From JACDAN01 sp035265935 (GTDB taxonomy: Bacteria > Actinomycetota > Thermoleophilia > Gaiellales > Gaiellaceae): a stretch of 64,000 bases of DNA. The notes under the pieces are model-generated. The model had not been told where the DNA came from. It saw nothing but the letters and a program-made list of their open reading frames with translations, and did no database searches. Numbering within the stretch: position 1 is the first letter of the stretch; each line of letters opens with the position of its first letter. The position numbers and the translations under genes are program-made. The stretch spans positions 18,212-82,211 of the forward strand of contig DATFOC010000019.1 of NCBI GenBank assembly GCA_035265935.1. Direction: 5' to 3'. Shown here in pieces: positions 52,522-60,699 of the stretch.

Positions 52522-53725
52522 GCCAGTCGCCGTCCTGGTGGCGGCCAGAGACGAAGCTGAGCGCATCGGCCCGACGGTCGAGCGGTTGCGGGAGCAGTTT
52601 CCGAGCGCGGAAGTAATCGTCGCCGACGACGGCTCGACGGACGTCACCGCCGAGACGGCGGAGCGGGCGGGGGCACGAGTCGTGCGCCTGCCGCGGCGCG
52701 GGAAGGGCCAGGCGCTGACGCTCGCCGAGCAGGACGCTCCGCCGGGTGCGATCGTCGTGTGCGACGCAGATCTCGACGGCGACCTCCGGCCGCTTGCGGC
52801 CGTGGAGGCCGGCCTCGCGATTGCCGTCTTCGCAGAGCGGCAGGGCGGGGGCTTCGGGATCGCGAAGGAGGCGGCCCGGGCCTTGATCCGCGCGCGCTCC
52901 GGTTTCGTCCCGGCCGAGCCGCTTTCCGGGCAGCGCGTCTTCTCCGCCGGGGCCCGGGCGGTCTGCTTTCCGCTCGCGGCCGGGTTCGGCTGTGAGGTCG
53001 GCGCCTCGATCGACGCCGCCCGCGCCGGGATCCCGATCGCAGAGGTCGAGCTGCCGCTGCGGCATCGCGCGACCGGCCGCGACGCCCGGGGCTTTCTTCA
53101 TCGGGGACGCCAGCTGTTGGACGCCGTGGTCGCCGTCGGGCCGCAGGCAACGAATCACCGGGGGCTCCGGCTGCCGCTCATCGGTGCCGCCCTCGGAGCC
53201 CGTCGGGACCCGGCCGTCGCGCTGGTGGCTGCGCTGGGTCTCGCCGACGATCTCTGGAGCGGCCCCGAGCGAGGGTTCCGCGCCCACCTGTGCGCGGGGG
53301 CCACGACCGGCGTCCTCAAGCTGGTGGGGATCCCGCTCGTCGGGCTGCTCGCCACGCGCAAGCCTTCCGGGGCGCTCCTGGTGGGCCTCGCCGCCAACTC
53401 TCTCAATCAGCTCGACACGCGGCCGGGTCGCGCGCTCAAGGCGTACCTGGCCGGCGCCGTCCTCGCCCGGGCGCCGGTCGGGATCGCCGTCCTCCTGCTT
53501 CCCTACGATCTTCGCGAGAAGACCATGCTCGGGGACGCCGGATCGAACGCGCTGGGCGCGATGCTAGGGTTGAGTTCCGTGAGTCGACTCACGGAGTTGG
53601 GCCGCTGGCTGGCGATCGGGGCGCTTGCCGGGCTCACCCTCGTCGGTGAACGTCGCTCGCTCGGCGAGCTGATCGAGCGCACGCCGGGCCTCTCGCAGCT
53701 CGACGCGTTCGGGCGTCAGCCGTGA
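52514..53725 (+). CDS. Fusion of GT2 glycosyltransferase and MraY/WecA-like phosphoglycosyltransferase
   Basis: 403 residues from GTG 52514 (TTG 52499 also possible). Residues 1-200 are a GT-A glycosyltransferase: VLVAARDEAERIGPTVERLR, DDGSTD (38-43) and DADLDGD (84-90). From about 218 hydrophobic segments carry MraY/WecA marks: GLADDLWSG (242-250), RAHLCAGATTGVLK, NSLNQLDTRPG (295-305) and MLGDAGSN (338-345). Such a protein could attach and transfer a sugar on a polyprenyl carrier. The phosphoglycosyltransferase part is shorter than normal. It lies between the steB-like gene and pyrG with overlaps at both ends. The pathway is unknown. Confidence 0.72.
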   Translation: MAEPVAVLVAARDEAERIGPTVERLREQFPSAEVIVADDGSTDVTAETAERAGARVVRLPRRGKGQALTLAEQDAPPGAIVVCDADLDGDLRPLAAVEAGLAIAVFAERQGGGFGIAKEAARALIRARSGFVPAEPLSGQRVFSAGARAVCFPLAAGFGCEVGASIDAARAGIPIAEVELPLRHRATGRDARGFLHRGRQLLDAVVAVGPQATNHRGLRLPLIGAALGARRDPAVALVAALGLADDLWSGPERGFRAHLCAGATTGVLKLVGIPLVGLLATRKPSGALLVGLAANSLNQLDTRPGRALKAYLAGAVLARAPVGIAVLLLPYDLREKTMLGDAGSNALGAMLGLSSVSRLTELGRWLAIGALAGLTLVGERRSLGELIERTPGLSQLDAFGRQP

Positions 53726-55377
53726 GGGACCGCCCGCCCAAGTACGTCTTCATCACGGGCGGCGTCGTCTCGTCACTCGGCAAGGGCATCACCGCCGCAT
53801 CTCTCGGTCGGCTGCTGAAGGCGCGCGGCCTCAAGGTGCAGGTTCAGAAGTTCGACCCGTACCTGAACGTCGATCCGGGGACGATGAGTCCCTTCCAGCA
53901 CGGTGAGGTCTTCGTCACCGAGGACGGCGCCGAGACCGACCTGGACATCGGGCACTACGAGCGGTTCATCGACGAGAACCTCGCGCGGAATGCAAACCAC
54001 ACGGCCGGCTCGATCTGGGACCGCGTCCTCCGCAAGGAGCGGAAGGGCGAGTACCTGGGCTCCACCGTCCAGGTGATCCCGCACATCACAAACGAGATCA
54101 AGAGCAGGATCCGCTCGATCGCGGAGGCCAGCGACACCGACGTCGTCATCTCCGAGATCGGCGGCACCGTGGGCGATATCGAGTCCCTGCCGTTCCTCGA
54201 GGCGATCCGTCAGTTCCGCCGTGAGGTCGGCCCGGCAAACGTCATCTATGTCCACGTCACGCTCGTTCCGTTCATCGAGCACGCCGGCGAGCTGAAGACG
54301 AAGCCGACGCAGCACTCCGTCAATGAGCTCCGGCGCATCGGTATCCACCCGGACATCGTCGTCGCCCGCTCGCGGGAGCCGCTCTCCTCGGAGATCCGGG
54401 ACAAGATCGCGCTCTTCGCCGATGTCGACTTAGCTGCGGTGATCTCCGCGATCGACGTCCCGGACGTGTACCTCGTCCCGCGGGCGCTCAGTGAGCAGGG
54501 CGTCGACGCGATGGTCTGCGAGAAGCTGGGCCTGCCCGCCGAGGACGCGGATTTGGCCGACTGGGACGCGTTGATCGAGCGGATCGACGAGCGTCGGGAG
54601 TCAGTCGAGATTGCGCTGGTCGGGAAGTACGTCAAGCTCCACGACGCCTACCTCTCCGTGCACGAGGCAATGAAGCACGCCGGAATACACCAGGGCGCAC
54701 GTGTCAACGTCCGCTGGGTGGACGCCGAGGGGATGTCGCTCGAGGAGGCCCGGCAGGAGCTCGAGCAGGTCGACGGCGTGCTGGTCCCCGGCGGGTTCGG
54801 CTCACGCGGTTGGGAGGGCAAGATCACCGCCTGCCGGGTCGCGCGCGAGCAGGGCATCCCGTACCTCGGTATCTGCCTCGGGATGCACGTCGCAGTCTCG
54901 GAGTTCGCGCGGCACGTGGTGGGACTCGAAGGAGCGAACTCCACGGAGATGGATCCGGAGACGCCGTACCCCGTGATCGACCTGCTGCCGGAGCAGAAGG
55001 AGGTCGAGGATCTTGGGGGGACCATGCGCCTTGGGGCCCAGGCAGTCGAGCTCGCGGAGGACACTCGCACGCGCGAGACGTACCGCGAGCCGGTCGTGAA
55101 CGAGCGACATCGGCACCGGTACGAGGTGAACAACCACTTCCGGCCGGCGTTGGAGGAGGCTGGGCTCGTCGTGTCGGGCACCTACCAGGAAGGCCGGCTC
55201 GTGGAGATCATCGAGCTCCCCGACCATCCCTGGTTCGTCGCCAGCCAGTTCCATCCCGAGTTCAAGTCGCGGCCGACGAGGCCGGCGCCACTTTTTCGCG
55301 AGTTCATCGGCGCCGCGCTCGGCCGCACGCGAGCCCGCCGCGGCGTCGCCGCCGAGCGGGCCCGCGTACCGGCTTAG
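53722..55377 (+). CDS. pyrG: CTP synthase
   Basis: 551 residues, GTG start overlapping the previous stop. The amidoligase domain begins KYVFITGGVVSSLGKGITAA (P-loop) and has KFDPYLNVDPGTMSPFQHGE. The glutaminase domain has VPGGFGSRGW, YLGICLGMHVAV (nucleophile Cys) and SQFHPEFKSRP (His/Glu). It aminates UTP to CTP with glutamine and ATP. Its place after steA-steB matches the actinobacterial arrangement. Confidence 0.97.
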   Translation: MRDRPPKYVFITGGVVSSLGKGITAASLGRLLKARGLKVQVQKFDPYLNVDPGTMSPFQHGEVFVTEDGAETDLDIGHYERFIDENLARNANHTAGSIWDRVLRKERKGEYLGSTVQVIPHITNEIKSRIRSIAEASDTDVVISEIGGTVGDIESLPFLEAIRQFRREVGPANVIYVHVTLVPFIEHAGELKTKPTQHSVNELRRIGIHPDIVVARSREPLSSEIRDKIALFADVDLAAVISAIDVPDVYLVPRALSEQGVDAMVCEKLGLPAEDADLADWDALIERIDERRESVEIALVGKYVKLHDAYLSVHEAMKHAGIHQGARVNVRWVDAEGMSLEEARQELEQVDGVLVPGGFGSRGWEGKITACRVAREQGIPYLGICLGMHVAVSEFARHVVGLEGANSTEMDPETPYPVIDLLPEQKEVEDLGGTMRLGAQAVELAEDTRTRETYREPVVNERHRHRYEVNNHFRPALEEAGLVVSGTYQEGRLVEIIELPDHPWFVASQFHPEFKSRPTRPAPLFREFIGAALGRTRARRGVAAERARVPA

Positions 55378-55384
55378 GCGCGCT

Positions 55385-55477
55385 TCAGCTCGTCAACGTT
55401 CCAGTCGCGATCTGGATCACGACGAGAACGACGATCACGATCGCAACGAGGACGAGGACTATCGCCCTAGTTGACAC
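55385..55477 (-). CDS. 30-residue hydrophobic microprotein
   Basis: A GTG at 55477 inside the last codons of the polyproline gene opens 30 codons to TGA 55385-55387. The product is a single membrane helix with almost only Val, Leu, Ile and Ala (RAIVLVLVAIVIVVLVVIQI) and a short TGTLTS tail. The coding frame, overlap of 11 bases with the gene before it, and the lack of another reading for this gap favour a real peptide, but a chance frame in GTC/ATC-rich DNA cannot be excluded. Confidence 0.4.
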   Translation of the reverse strand: MSTRAIVLVLVAIVIVVLVVIQIATGTLTS

Positions 55478-56072
55478 CAGCGTCCTTTGTCAGCGTGTTG
55501 TTGTCGTAGAAGACGATCCTGACCCACGGGTGCTTCGTCGGCCCGCAGGCGTACGGGATGACGCAGAACGCCGCCGACCCTCGGTAGTCGAACACCACGT
55601 GCCGGTAGTACTTGACCCCATGCGGGTAGTCGGTGTCGTTTCCACGCCACTCCCAGGGGATTCGGGTCCACGTCATATCGCCGTGGACGTCCGAGTACGA
55701 CACGATGCCCTGTCCGTGCTTGTAGCAGACGCGGAATGAGCCTTCGTATCGCATCACCGCGTAGAGGTTCGCCTGCGTGAAGGTCTGCTTGAACGTCTGA
55801 CGCTTGCACCGCGTGCTCCCGAAGATCTGGAGCGACGAACTCGCTGTTTCGAAGGTTCCGACCTCGAGGTCCTCTGACGGCGGCGGTGGAGGTGGGGGAG
55901 GTGGGGGAGGTGGGGGAGGTGGAGGAGGTGGCGGCGGTGGTGGTGGCGGCGGCGGCGGGTCGTAGCAGGCGCAGATGTCCTCTCCTTTCTGCGCCGACTC
56001 CGCAAGCGCCGGAGCGGTCGCGAACAGCGAGGTCGCGACGGCAAGCACGGCGATGAGCAGCAGGCGTTTCAT
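55467..56072 (-). CDS. Secreted protein with a 27-proline tract
   Basis: 201 residues. A typical Sec signal peptide (KRLLLIAVLAVATSLFATAP, cleavage after ALA near 24), a short EDICACYD segment, 27 consecutive prolines (residues 39-65), then a Cys-containing domain of about 135 residues rich in Tyr, Trp and Arg (QIFGSTRCKRQTFKQTF, then HGDMTWTRIPWEWRGND). I do not recognise that domain. Prolines at this number would stall ribosomes without EF-P. The ATG is followed upstream by GGGAGACGCC. The protein would sit in or outside the envelope, the proline rod acting as a spacer. Confidence 0.78.
   Translation of the reverse strand: MKRLLLIAVLAVATSLFATAPALAESAQKGEDICACYDPPPPPPPPPPPPPPPPPPPPPPPPPPPSEDLEVGTFETASSSLQIFGSTRCKRQTFKQTFTQANLYAVMRYEGSFRVCYKHGQGIVSYSDVHGDMTWTRIPWEWRGNDTDYPHGVKYYRHVVFDYRGSAAFCVIPYACGPTKHPWVRIVFYDNNTLTKDAGVN
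55878..55958. repeat. Low-complexity proline-codon tract
   Basis: 81 bases encode 27 prolines on the minus strand. The middle is a tandem 9-base unit (GGTGGGGGA on the plus strand, three copies and partial ones), a setting prone to length change by replication slippage. Confidence 0.9.
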
Positions 56073-56266
56073 GGCGTCTCCCTCGTGTGGTTGCCAGAAG
56101 CGTCAACGTACTTTCGGGCTCGCCAGCCGCTGCCCCTTCGGGCAATATCGGCGCAGATTCGGCAGAGAGGCGAATCACTTCGCCCTCACGTTCGCGGATC
56201 TGTCCACGACCCACAAGATGGCCAAAACGGCCATGGCCATCGGCGAAGGACCGTAAAGGCACCCCA

Positions 56267-56279
56267 TACACTCGGCCCA
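56267..56279 (+). promoter_or_regulatory. Probable leaderless promoter of the M20 peptidase operon
   Basis: TACACT (56267-56272) six bases before ATG 56279 and no Shine-Dalgarno. The 206-base gap upstream back to the divergent secreted-protein gene contains a TGGCCAAAACGGCCA dyad (56219-56233). Confidence 0.5.
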
Positions 56280-57469
56280 TGTCCGACGTCCTCGAGCTCT
56301 TCACGGAGTTGGCCGCGATCCCGAGCCCACCGGGCCAGGAGCGCGCGGTCGCCGACCGCGTCAGCACGTATCTCGCGGGTCTTGCGCTCGAGGTCGACGA
56401 AGACGACGCGGGCCCTCGGATCGGCTCCGACGCCGGCAACCTCCTGGCCCGCCTGCCAGCGACGTCGCAGAACGGCGGCGTCGCGATCTTCCTCTGCGCG
56501 CATCTCGACACGGTTCCGCCGACGGCGGCACTCGAGCCCGTCGTCGAGGATGGCGTCGTACGAAACGCGGGTGGGACGATCCTCGGCGCGGACAACAAGG
56601 CGGCCGTGGCAACGATGCTCGAGGCCGCCCGGCGAATCCTGGCGGAGAACCGGCCGCATGCGGGCATCGAGCTGCTCTTCACCTCGAAGGAGGAGGTCGG
56701 GCTGCAAGGGGCCAAGGCGTTCGACGCGTCGCGGCTGCGGGCCGACACGGGATTCGTCTTCGACCAGGCAGCACCGATCGGCGAAGTCGTTCTCGGCGCC
56801 CCGTACGCGCGTCAGATCGAGGCGGTGATCCGAGGCAGGGCCGCTCACGCCGGCATGGCGCCCGAGGAGGGCCGATCCGCGATCGCCGCCGCCTCCCGGG
56901 CCATCGCCGACCTCCGCCTCGGCCGGCTCGACGACGAGACGACCGCGAACGTCGGCCTCATCACGGGCGGAACGGCGAAGAACATCGTCCCCGAGCGCTG
57001 CTCCTTCTCGATCGACGTGCGGTCTCACTCGGAGCAGAAGCTCTCGGACCTCGTACGGGAGATCCTCGAGACGATCACGTTCGCGGCAGCGCTCGAGCAG
57101 TGCGAGGCGGAGACCACGGTCGCGGAGAGCTACCGCGGCTACCGGTTCAACCGTAGTGACCTCCCGGTCGCGCTCGCGTGCGCGGCGCTCCGGCGCGCAG
57201 GGGTCGAGCCGCAACTCGGGCTCACGGGCGGCGGTGCAGACGCGAACGTCTTCAACGAGCGCGGCAAGGCATGTGTGAACCTCGCGAACGGGATGATGGA
57301 AATCCACACGCCTGACGAGCACATCGCGGTCGCCGACCTCGAGCGCATGGTCAACGTGACTCTCGCGCTCGTCGATGTTGCGCGCGAGAGCCCCGCACAC
57401 GCTGAGGACCCCGGCCGGTTGCCATCGGCTTTCGATCCCCAGTCGGACGCGTCATTCCAGGACGCCTAG
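56279..57469 (+). CDS. M20-family metallopeptidase (PepT-like)
   Basis: 396 residues from ATG 56279; in-frame codons upstream would read through the control region. Zinc ligands: CAHLDTVPP, ILGADNKAAVA (bridging Asp), SKEEVGLQGAK (catalytic Glu pair), DVRSH, and MEIHTPDEH near the C-terminus. The dimerisation domain is at about 180-290 (GRAAHAGMAPEEGRSAI). The family contains tripeptidases and aminoacyl hydrolases; PepT-like is the best guess. The next gene starts two bases after its stop. Confidence 0.9.
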   Translation: MSDVLELFTELAAIPSPPGQERAVADRVSTYLAGLALEVDEDDAGPRIGSDAGNLLARLPATSQNGGVAIFLCAHLDTVPPTAALEPVVEDGVVRNAGGTILGADNKAAVATMLEAARRILAENRPHAGIELLFTSKEEVGLQGAKAFDASRLRADTGFVFDQAAPIGEVVLGAPYARQIEAVIRGRAAHAGMAPEEGRSAIAAASRAIADLRLGRLDDETTANVGLITGGTAKNIVPERCSFSIDVRSHSEQKLSDLVREILETITFAAALEQCEAETTVAESYRGYRFNRSDLPVALACAALRRAGVEPQLGLTGGGADANVFNERGKACVNLANGMMEIHTPDEHIAVADLERMVNVTLALVDVARESPAHAEDPGRLPSAFDPQSDASFQDA

Positions 57470-57470
57470 C

Positions 57471-58460
57471 GTGGGACTCAGCCTTAGGCGCGGCACAGTC
57501 ACCGGCATCAGCGAGGAGCACGACGACCTGACGCGTCTCGAGGTCGACGGCCGGCCGGCAATCGCGTACCCGCGCCTGACAGGGCCCGTCGAGCTCGGTG
57601 ACGAGGTCATCGTCAACGTCCAGGCCAGGCAGCTCGAGCTCGGGTCGGGCGGGTTCGACGTTCTGTACGCGAACCTCACGCGCGGCCTCGACGCCGGCTG
57701 GGACGACGGCGCGCACGTGATGACGCTTCCGTACACGCCGCTCCAGGCTGCGGCGAGGCACGTCGAGGAAGGCGGATCGCTGGCGGAGAGCCTCAACGGC
57801 ATGCCCGTCGTCTGCTGCTCCCTCCACAGCCAGCTGGCGCCCGTCCGGGCCGGCCTGGGGCGAGGTCCGCGAGTCGCCTACGTCCAGCTCGGCGGCGGAG
57901 CGCTGCCGGTCTCGCTCTCGGACACGGTACGGACGCTGAAGCGCGCCGGCTTGCTCGAGGTGGCCGTCGCGGCCTCGCCCTGCACGGATGGCGACGTGCA
58001 GGCCGTCACGCCTGCGTCTGCCCTCGCCTGGTGCGCTGCGCAGGGCTTCGACGTCGTCGTCTGCTCGATCGGCCCCGGGATCGTGGGAACCGGGACACTC
58101 CTCGGTCACGGCGGCATTGCCGCCGCCGTTGCCGCCAACACCGCGACAGCCCTGGGCGGGACACCGATCCTCGCCGTGCGCATGTCGGAAGCGGACAGGC
58201 GGGAGCGCCACCTGGGCGTCTCGCACCACGTTCGTGCGATCCTCGATCTCTGCCTCGGCGAGGTGATGATCGCCTGGCCGCGCGGCCTCGATGCTCCGGA
58301 GTGGCTGGAGCCGCGCGAGCAGGTTGACGTGGAAGGGTGGCACGAGGTCTGCGCCCGGCTTCCGCTGTCGCACATGGGCCGCAGGCTGGAGGACGACCCG
58401 TGCTTCTTCATGTGCGCGTTCGCGGCGGGCGAAGTGGCGCGCGACAGGCTCGCCGCCTGA
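57471..58460 (+). CDS. DUF3866-family protein
   Basis: 329 residues, GTG start two bases after the M20 stop. The sequence (LRRGTVTGISEEHDDLTRLE at the N-terminus; PVVCCSLHSQLAPVRAGLG; YVQLGGGALPVSLSDTVRTL; CSIGPGIVGTGTLLGHGG; MSEADRRERHLGVSHHVRAI) matches actinobacterial DUF3866 proteins as I remember them. Function unknown; a soluble protein with Rossmann-like glycine loops. It is co-transcribed with the peptidase and an aldo/keto reductase (TGATG overlap). Confidence 0.82.
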   Translation: MGLSLRRGTVTGISEEHDDLTRLEVDGRPAIAYPRLTGPVELGDEVIVNVQARQLELGSGGFDVLYANLTRGLDAGWDDGAHVMTLPYTPLQAAARHVEEGGSLAESLNGMPVVCCSLHSQLAPVRAGLGRGPRVAYVQLGGGALPVSLSDTVRTLKRAGLLEVAVAASPCTDGDVQAVTPASALAWCAAQGFDVVVCSIGPGIVGTGTLLGHGGIAAAVAANTATALGGTPILAVRMSEADRRERHLGVSHHVRAILDLCLGEVMIAWPRGLDAPEWLEPREQVDVEGWHEVCARLPLSHMGRRLEDDPCFFMCAFAAGEVARDRLAA

Positions 58461-59236
58461 TGGAGGAGCGCAGGCTCGGTCCGGTTGTCGGCCTGGGCAC
58501 CTGGGACACCTTCGGCGGCGACGGAGAGCTGGCGCGAGAGGTGCTGGACGCCGCGCTGACGGCCGGCACGCGCCTCGTGGACTCGTCGCCGATGTACGGC
58601 GAGGCAGAGCCCTCGCTCGGCCACGCGCTCGACGGTCGCCGCGACTCGGCCACCGTCGCGACGAAGATTTGGGCGTCGGCTGTCGCTCAGGGACGGGCGC
58701 AGTACGAGGATCAGCGCCGCTGGTTCGACCGCGTCGACTTGGAGCAGGTGCACAACCTCGTCGGCTGGCGCGAGCACCTCCCGTGGCTGGAGGAGGAGCG
58801 CGACGCCGGCCGAATCGAGCGAATTGGCGTCACGCACTACGATCCGTCGGCCTTTCGCGAGCTGGCCGAGGCGATGCGAACACGTCGTTTCCACACAGTC
58901 CAGCTGCCCTACAACCCGGACGAGCGTGAGTGCGAGCAGGAGCTGCTGCCGCTCGCCGCCGAGCTCGGGCTCGCCGTGATCGTGATGCGCCCGCTCGGCA
59001 AGGGTCGGTTGCTGCGGCGCGAGCCCGATCCGCGTGAGCTCGAGCCGCTCCGTGAGCACGGGGTCGAGACCTGGGCGCAGGCGCTGCTCAAGTGGGCGCT
59101 CTCAGACGATCGCGTCGACGTGGTGATCCCCGCGACCCGAGATCCTCGGCACGCCGCGGAGAACGCGCAGGCCGGGACGCCGCCGTGGCTCGTCCCGGAG
59201 GAGCGCCGCCTCGTCGAGCGGCTCGCGTCGTCCTAG
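58460..59236 (+). CDS. Aldo/keto reductase
   Basis: 258 residues from the ATG in TGATG. Catalytic tetrad positions are visible: Asp and Tyr in LVDSSPMYGEAE, Lys in VATKIWAS and His in QVHNLVGW. The chain is a short TIM barrel with the cofactor-binding end (VVIPATRDPRHAAENAQAG). It should reduce carbonyls with NADPH. The substrate is unknown. Alanine dehydrogenase starts 16 bases later. Confidence 0.88.
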   Translation: MEERRLGPVVGLGTWDTFGGDGELAREVLDAALTAGTRLVDSSPMYGEAEPSLGHALDGRRDSATVATKIWASAVAQGRAQYEDQRRWFDRVDLEQVHNLVGWREHLPWLEEERDAGRIERIGVTHYDPSAFRELAEAMRTRRFHTVQLPYNPDERECEQELLPLAAELGLAVIVMRPLGKGRLLRREPDPRELEPLREHGVETWAQALLKWALSDDRVDVVIPATRDPRHAAENAQAGTPPWLVPEERRLVERLASS

Positions 59237-59252
59237 CGGAATAATCCGGGCG

Positions 59253-60377
59253 ATGAACGTCGGCGTAGCGAAGGAGATCAAGCAGGACGAGTACCGCGTC
59301 GCGCTGACCCCCGCGGGTGCACTCGAGCTGACGCGGCACGGGCACAACGTCGTCGTCGAGCAGGGTGCAGGCGAGGGAAGCGCGTTCCCCGACTCGTCCT
59401 ACACGGCCGTCGGCACGCGGATCGGCTCGGTCGAGGAGGTCTGGGCCGACTCCGAGCTCATCTTGAAGGTGAAGGAGCCGATCCCCGAGGAGTTCGGCCG
59501 GCTGCGAGAGGGCCAGGTGCTGTTCACCTATCTCCATCTCGCCGCGAGTGAAGAGCTCACGAGGGCGCTGATGGAGAGCGGCGCAGCGTGTGTCGCGTAC
59601 GAGACGGTCGAAACCGACGATCGTGCGCTGCCGCTGCTGGCGCCGATGAGCGAGATCGCCGGTCGCCTGGCCTCACAGGCCGGAGCGACGTTCCTCGAGA
59701 AGCCGCGCGGCGGACGAGGGCTGCTGCTCGGCGGCGTTCCCGGCGTTTCAACCGGCAAGGCGGTCGTGATCGGCGGCGGGATGGTCGGCTACAACGCGGC
59801 AGTCATCGCCCTCGGGCTCGGCGCCGAGGTGACGATCCTGGAGCGCTCGATCGACCGCATGCGGCACCTGGAGGAGGTGCTCGGCTCGCGCGTCACCCTG
59901 CTGATGTCCAACGCGCTCCAGATCGAGGAGTCGGTCGCCGAGGCGGACCTCGTCATCGGCGCCGTGCTCATTCCCGGAGCGCTTGCCCCGAAGCTGATCA
60001 CGCGCGAGATGGTCGCGGGCATGAAGGAAGGCTCGGTGGTCGCGGACGTGGCGATCGACCAGGGAGGGTGCGTCGAGACCTCGAAGCCGACAACGCACAC
60101 GGATCCGGTCTATGTCGTCGAGGGGGTCACGCACTACTGCGTCGCAAACATGCCGGGCGCCGTTCCGATCACCTCCACGAAGGCGCTGACGAACGCGACG
60201 CTTCCCTACGTCGAGGAGATTGCGGATCGCGGGCTCCGCGAGGCGCTGTCAGGAGACGCCGCCTTGGCGCGCGGCGTGAACGTGCTCGACGGGCGGGTCA
60301 CCTACGAGGCGGTCGCCGAGGCGCACGACCTCCCGTTCACGCCCCTCGAAGAGGTCCTGCCGCTCTCGCCGGTCTAG
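59253..60377 (+). CDS. ald: Alanine dehydrogenase
   Basis: 374 residues. MNVGVAKEIKQDEYRVALTP is the N-terminal signature (substrate Arg and Lys). EGQVLFTYLHLA has the catalytic His, VVIGGGMVGYNAAVIALGLG is the NAD loop, and VADVAIDQGGCVETSKPTTH, then MPGAVPITST, complete the family. It interconverts alanine and pyruvate plus ammonia with NAD+. Convergent with a small membrane gene (4-base overlap). Confidence 0.96.
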   Translation: MNVGVAKEIKQDEYRVALTPAGALELTRHGHNVVVEQGAGEGSAFPDSSYTAVGTRIGSVEEVWADSELILKVKEPIPEEFGRLREGQVLFTYLHLAASEELTRALMESGAACVAYETVETDDRALPLLAPMSEIAGRLASQAGATFLEKPRGGRGLLLGGVPGVSTGKAVVIGGGMVGYNAAVIALGLGAEVTILERSIDRMRHLEEVLGSRVTLLMSNALQIEESVAEADLVIGAVLIPGALAPKLITREMVAGMKEGSVVADVAIDQGGCVETSKPTTHTDPVYVVEGVTHYCVANMPGAVPITSTKALTNATLPYVEEIADRGLREALSGDAALARGVNVLDGRVTYEAVAEAHDLPFTPLEEVLPLSPV

Positions 60378-60517
60378 GCGGCCGGCTTTGCGGCGGAGCC
60401 CTTCTCGCGCCGCTTCGTCGGCGAGATGCGGACGATCGCGTACGTGACGCCCGCGGCGAGCGAGATCGTGCCGACGATGAAGATGACCATGCCGATGAGC
60501 CCGAGAACGTTCTCCAT
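60374..60517 (-). CDS. 47-residue single-helix membrane protein
   Basis: ATG 60517 gives MENVLGLIGMVIFIVGTISL, then AAGVTYAIVRISPTKRREKG, a single membrane helix with a basic C-terminal tail. TATTCT lies nine bases before the ATG on the same strand. A longer upstream frame would run through repeat D and is not used. Small proteins of this kind with an SPTKR-like tail are common in actinobacteria; the function is unknown. Confidence 0.65.
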   Translation of the reverse strand: MENVLGLIGMVIFIVGTISLAAGVTYAIVRISPTKRREKGSAAKPAA

Positions 60518-60593
60518 GCCGAACTTAGAATAGTCATGTGGGCCTCCCAGCAACCTCCGGTGGCGCCTGGAACGCGCAAACGCGGGGCCAGAC

Positions 60594-60652
60594 GTCGTCC
60601 TCAGTCGGGTCCGGGCTGAGTAGCCCGAACGCTCCCTGCGTCCGGGCCTGGC
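60594..60652. repeat. Palindromic element copy D (partial)
   Basis: CGTCCTCAGTCGGGTCCG and CGCTCCCTGCGTCC align with the interior of copy A; a GGGCTGAGTAGCCC hairpin sits between them. The outer arms seen in A, B, C and E are missing or unrecognisable here, so this is a remnant or a separate module. It lies between the small membrane gene and deoB. Confidence 0.45.
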
Positions 60653-60699
60653 TTGGTTCTCGCATCCCAGGCATCCATCGAGGTCACTAGGAGGCCTAC

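Noticed and set aside
55878..55958. Tandem GGTGGGGGA units as a CRISPR or regulatory satellite
   Set aside because: The units are in frame and encode prolines of a protein with a good signal peptide; there are no spacers.
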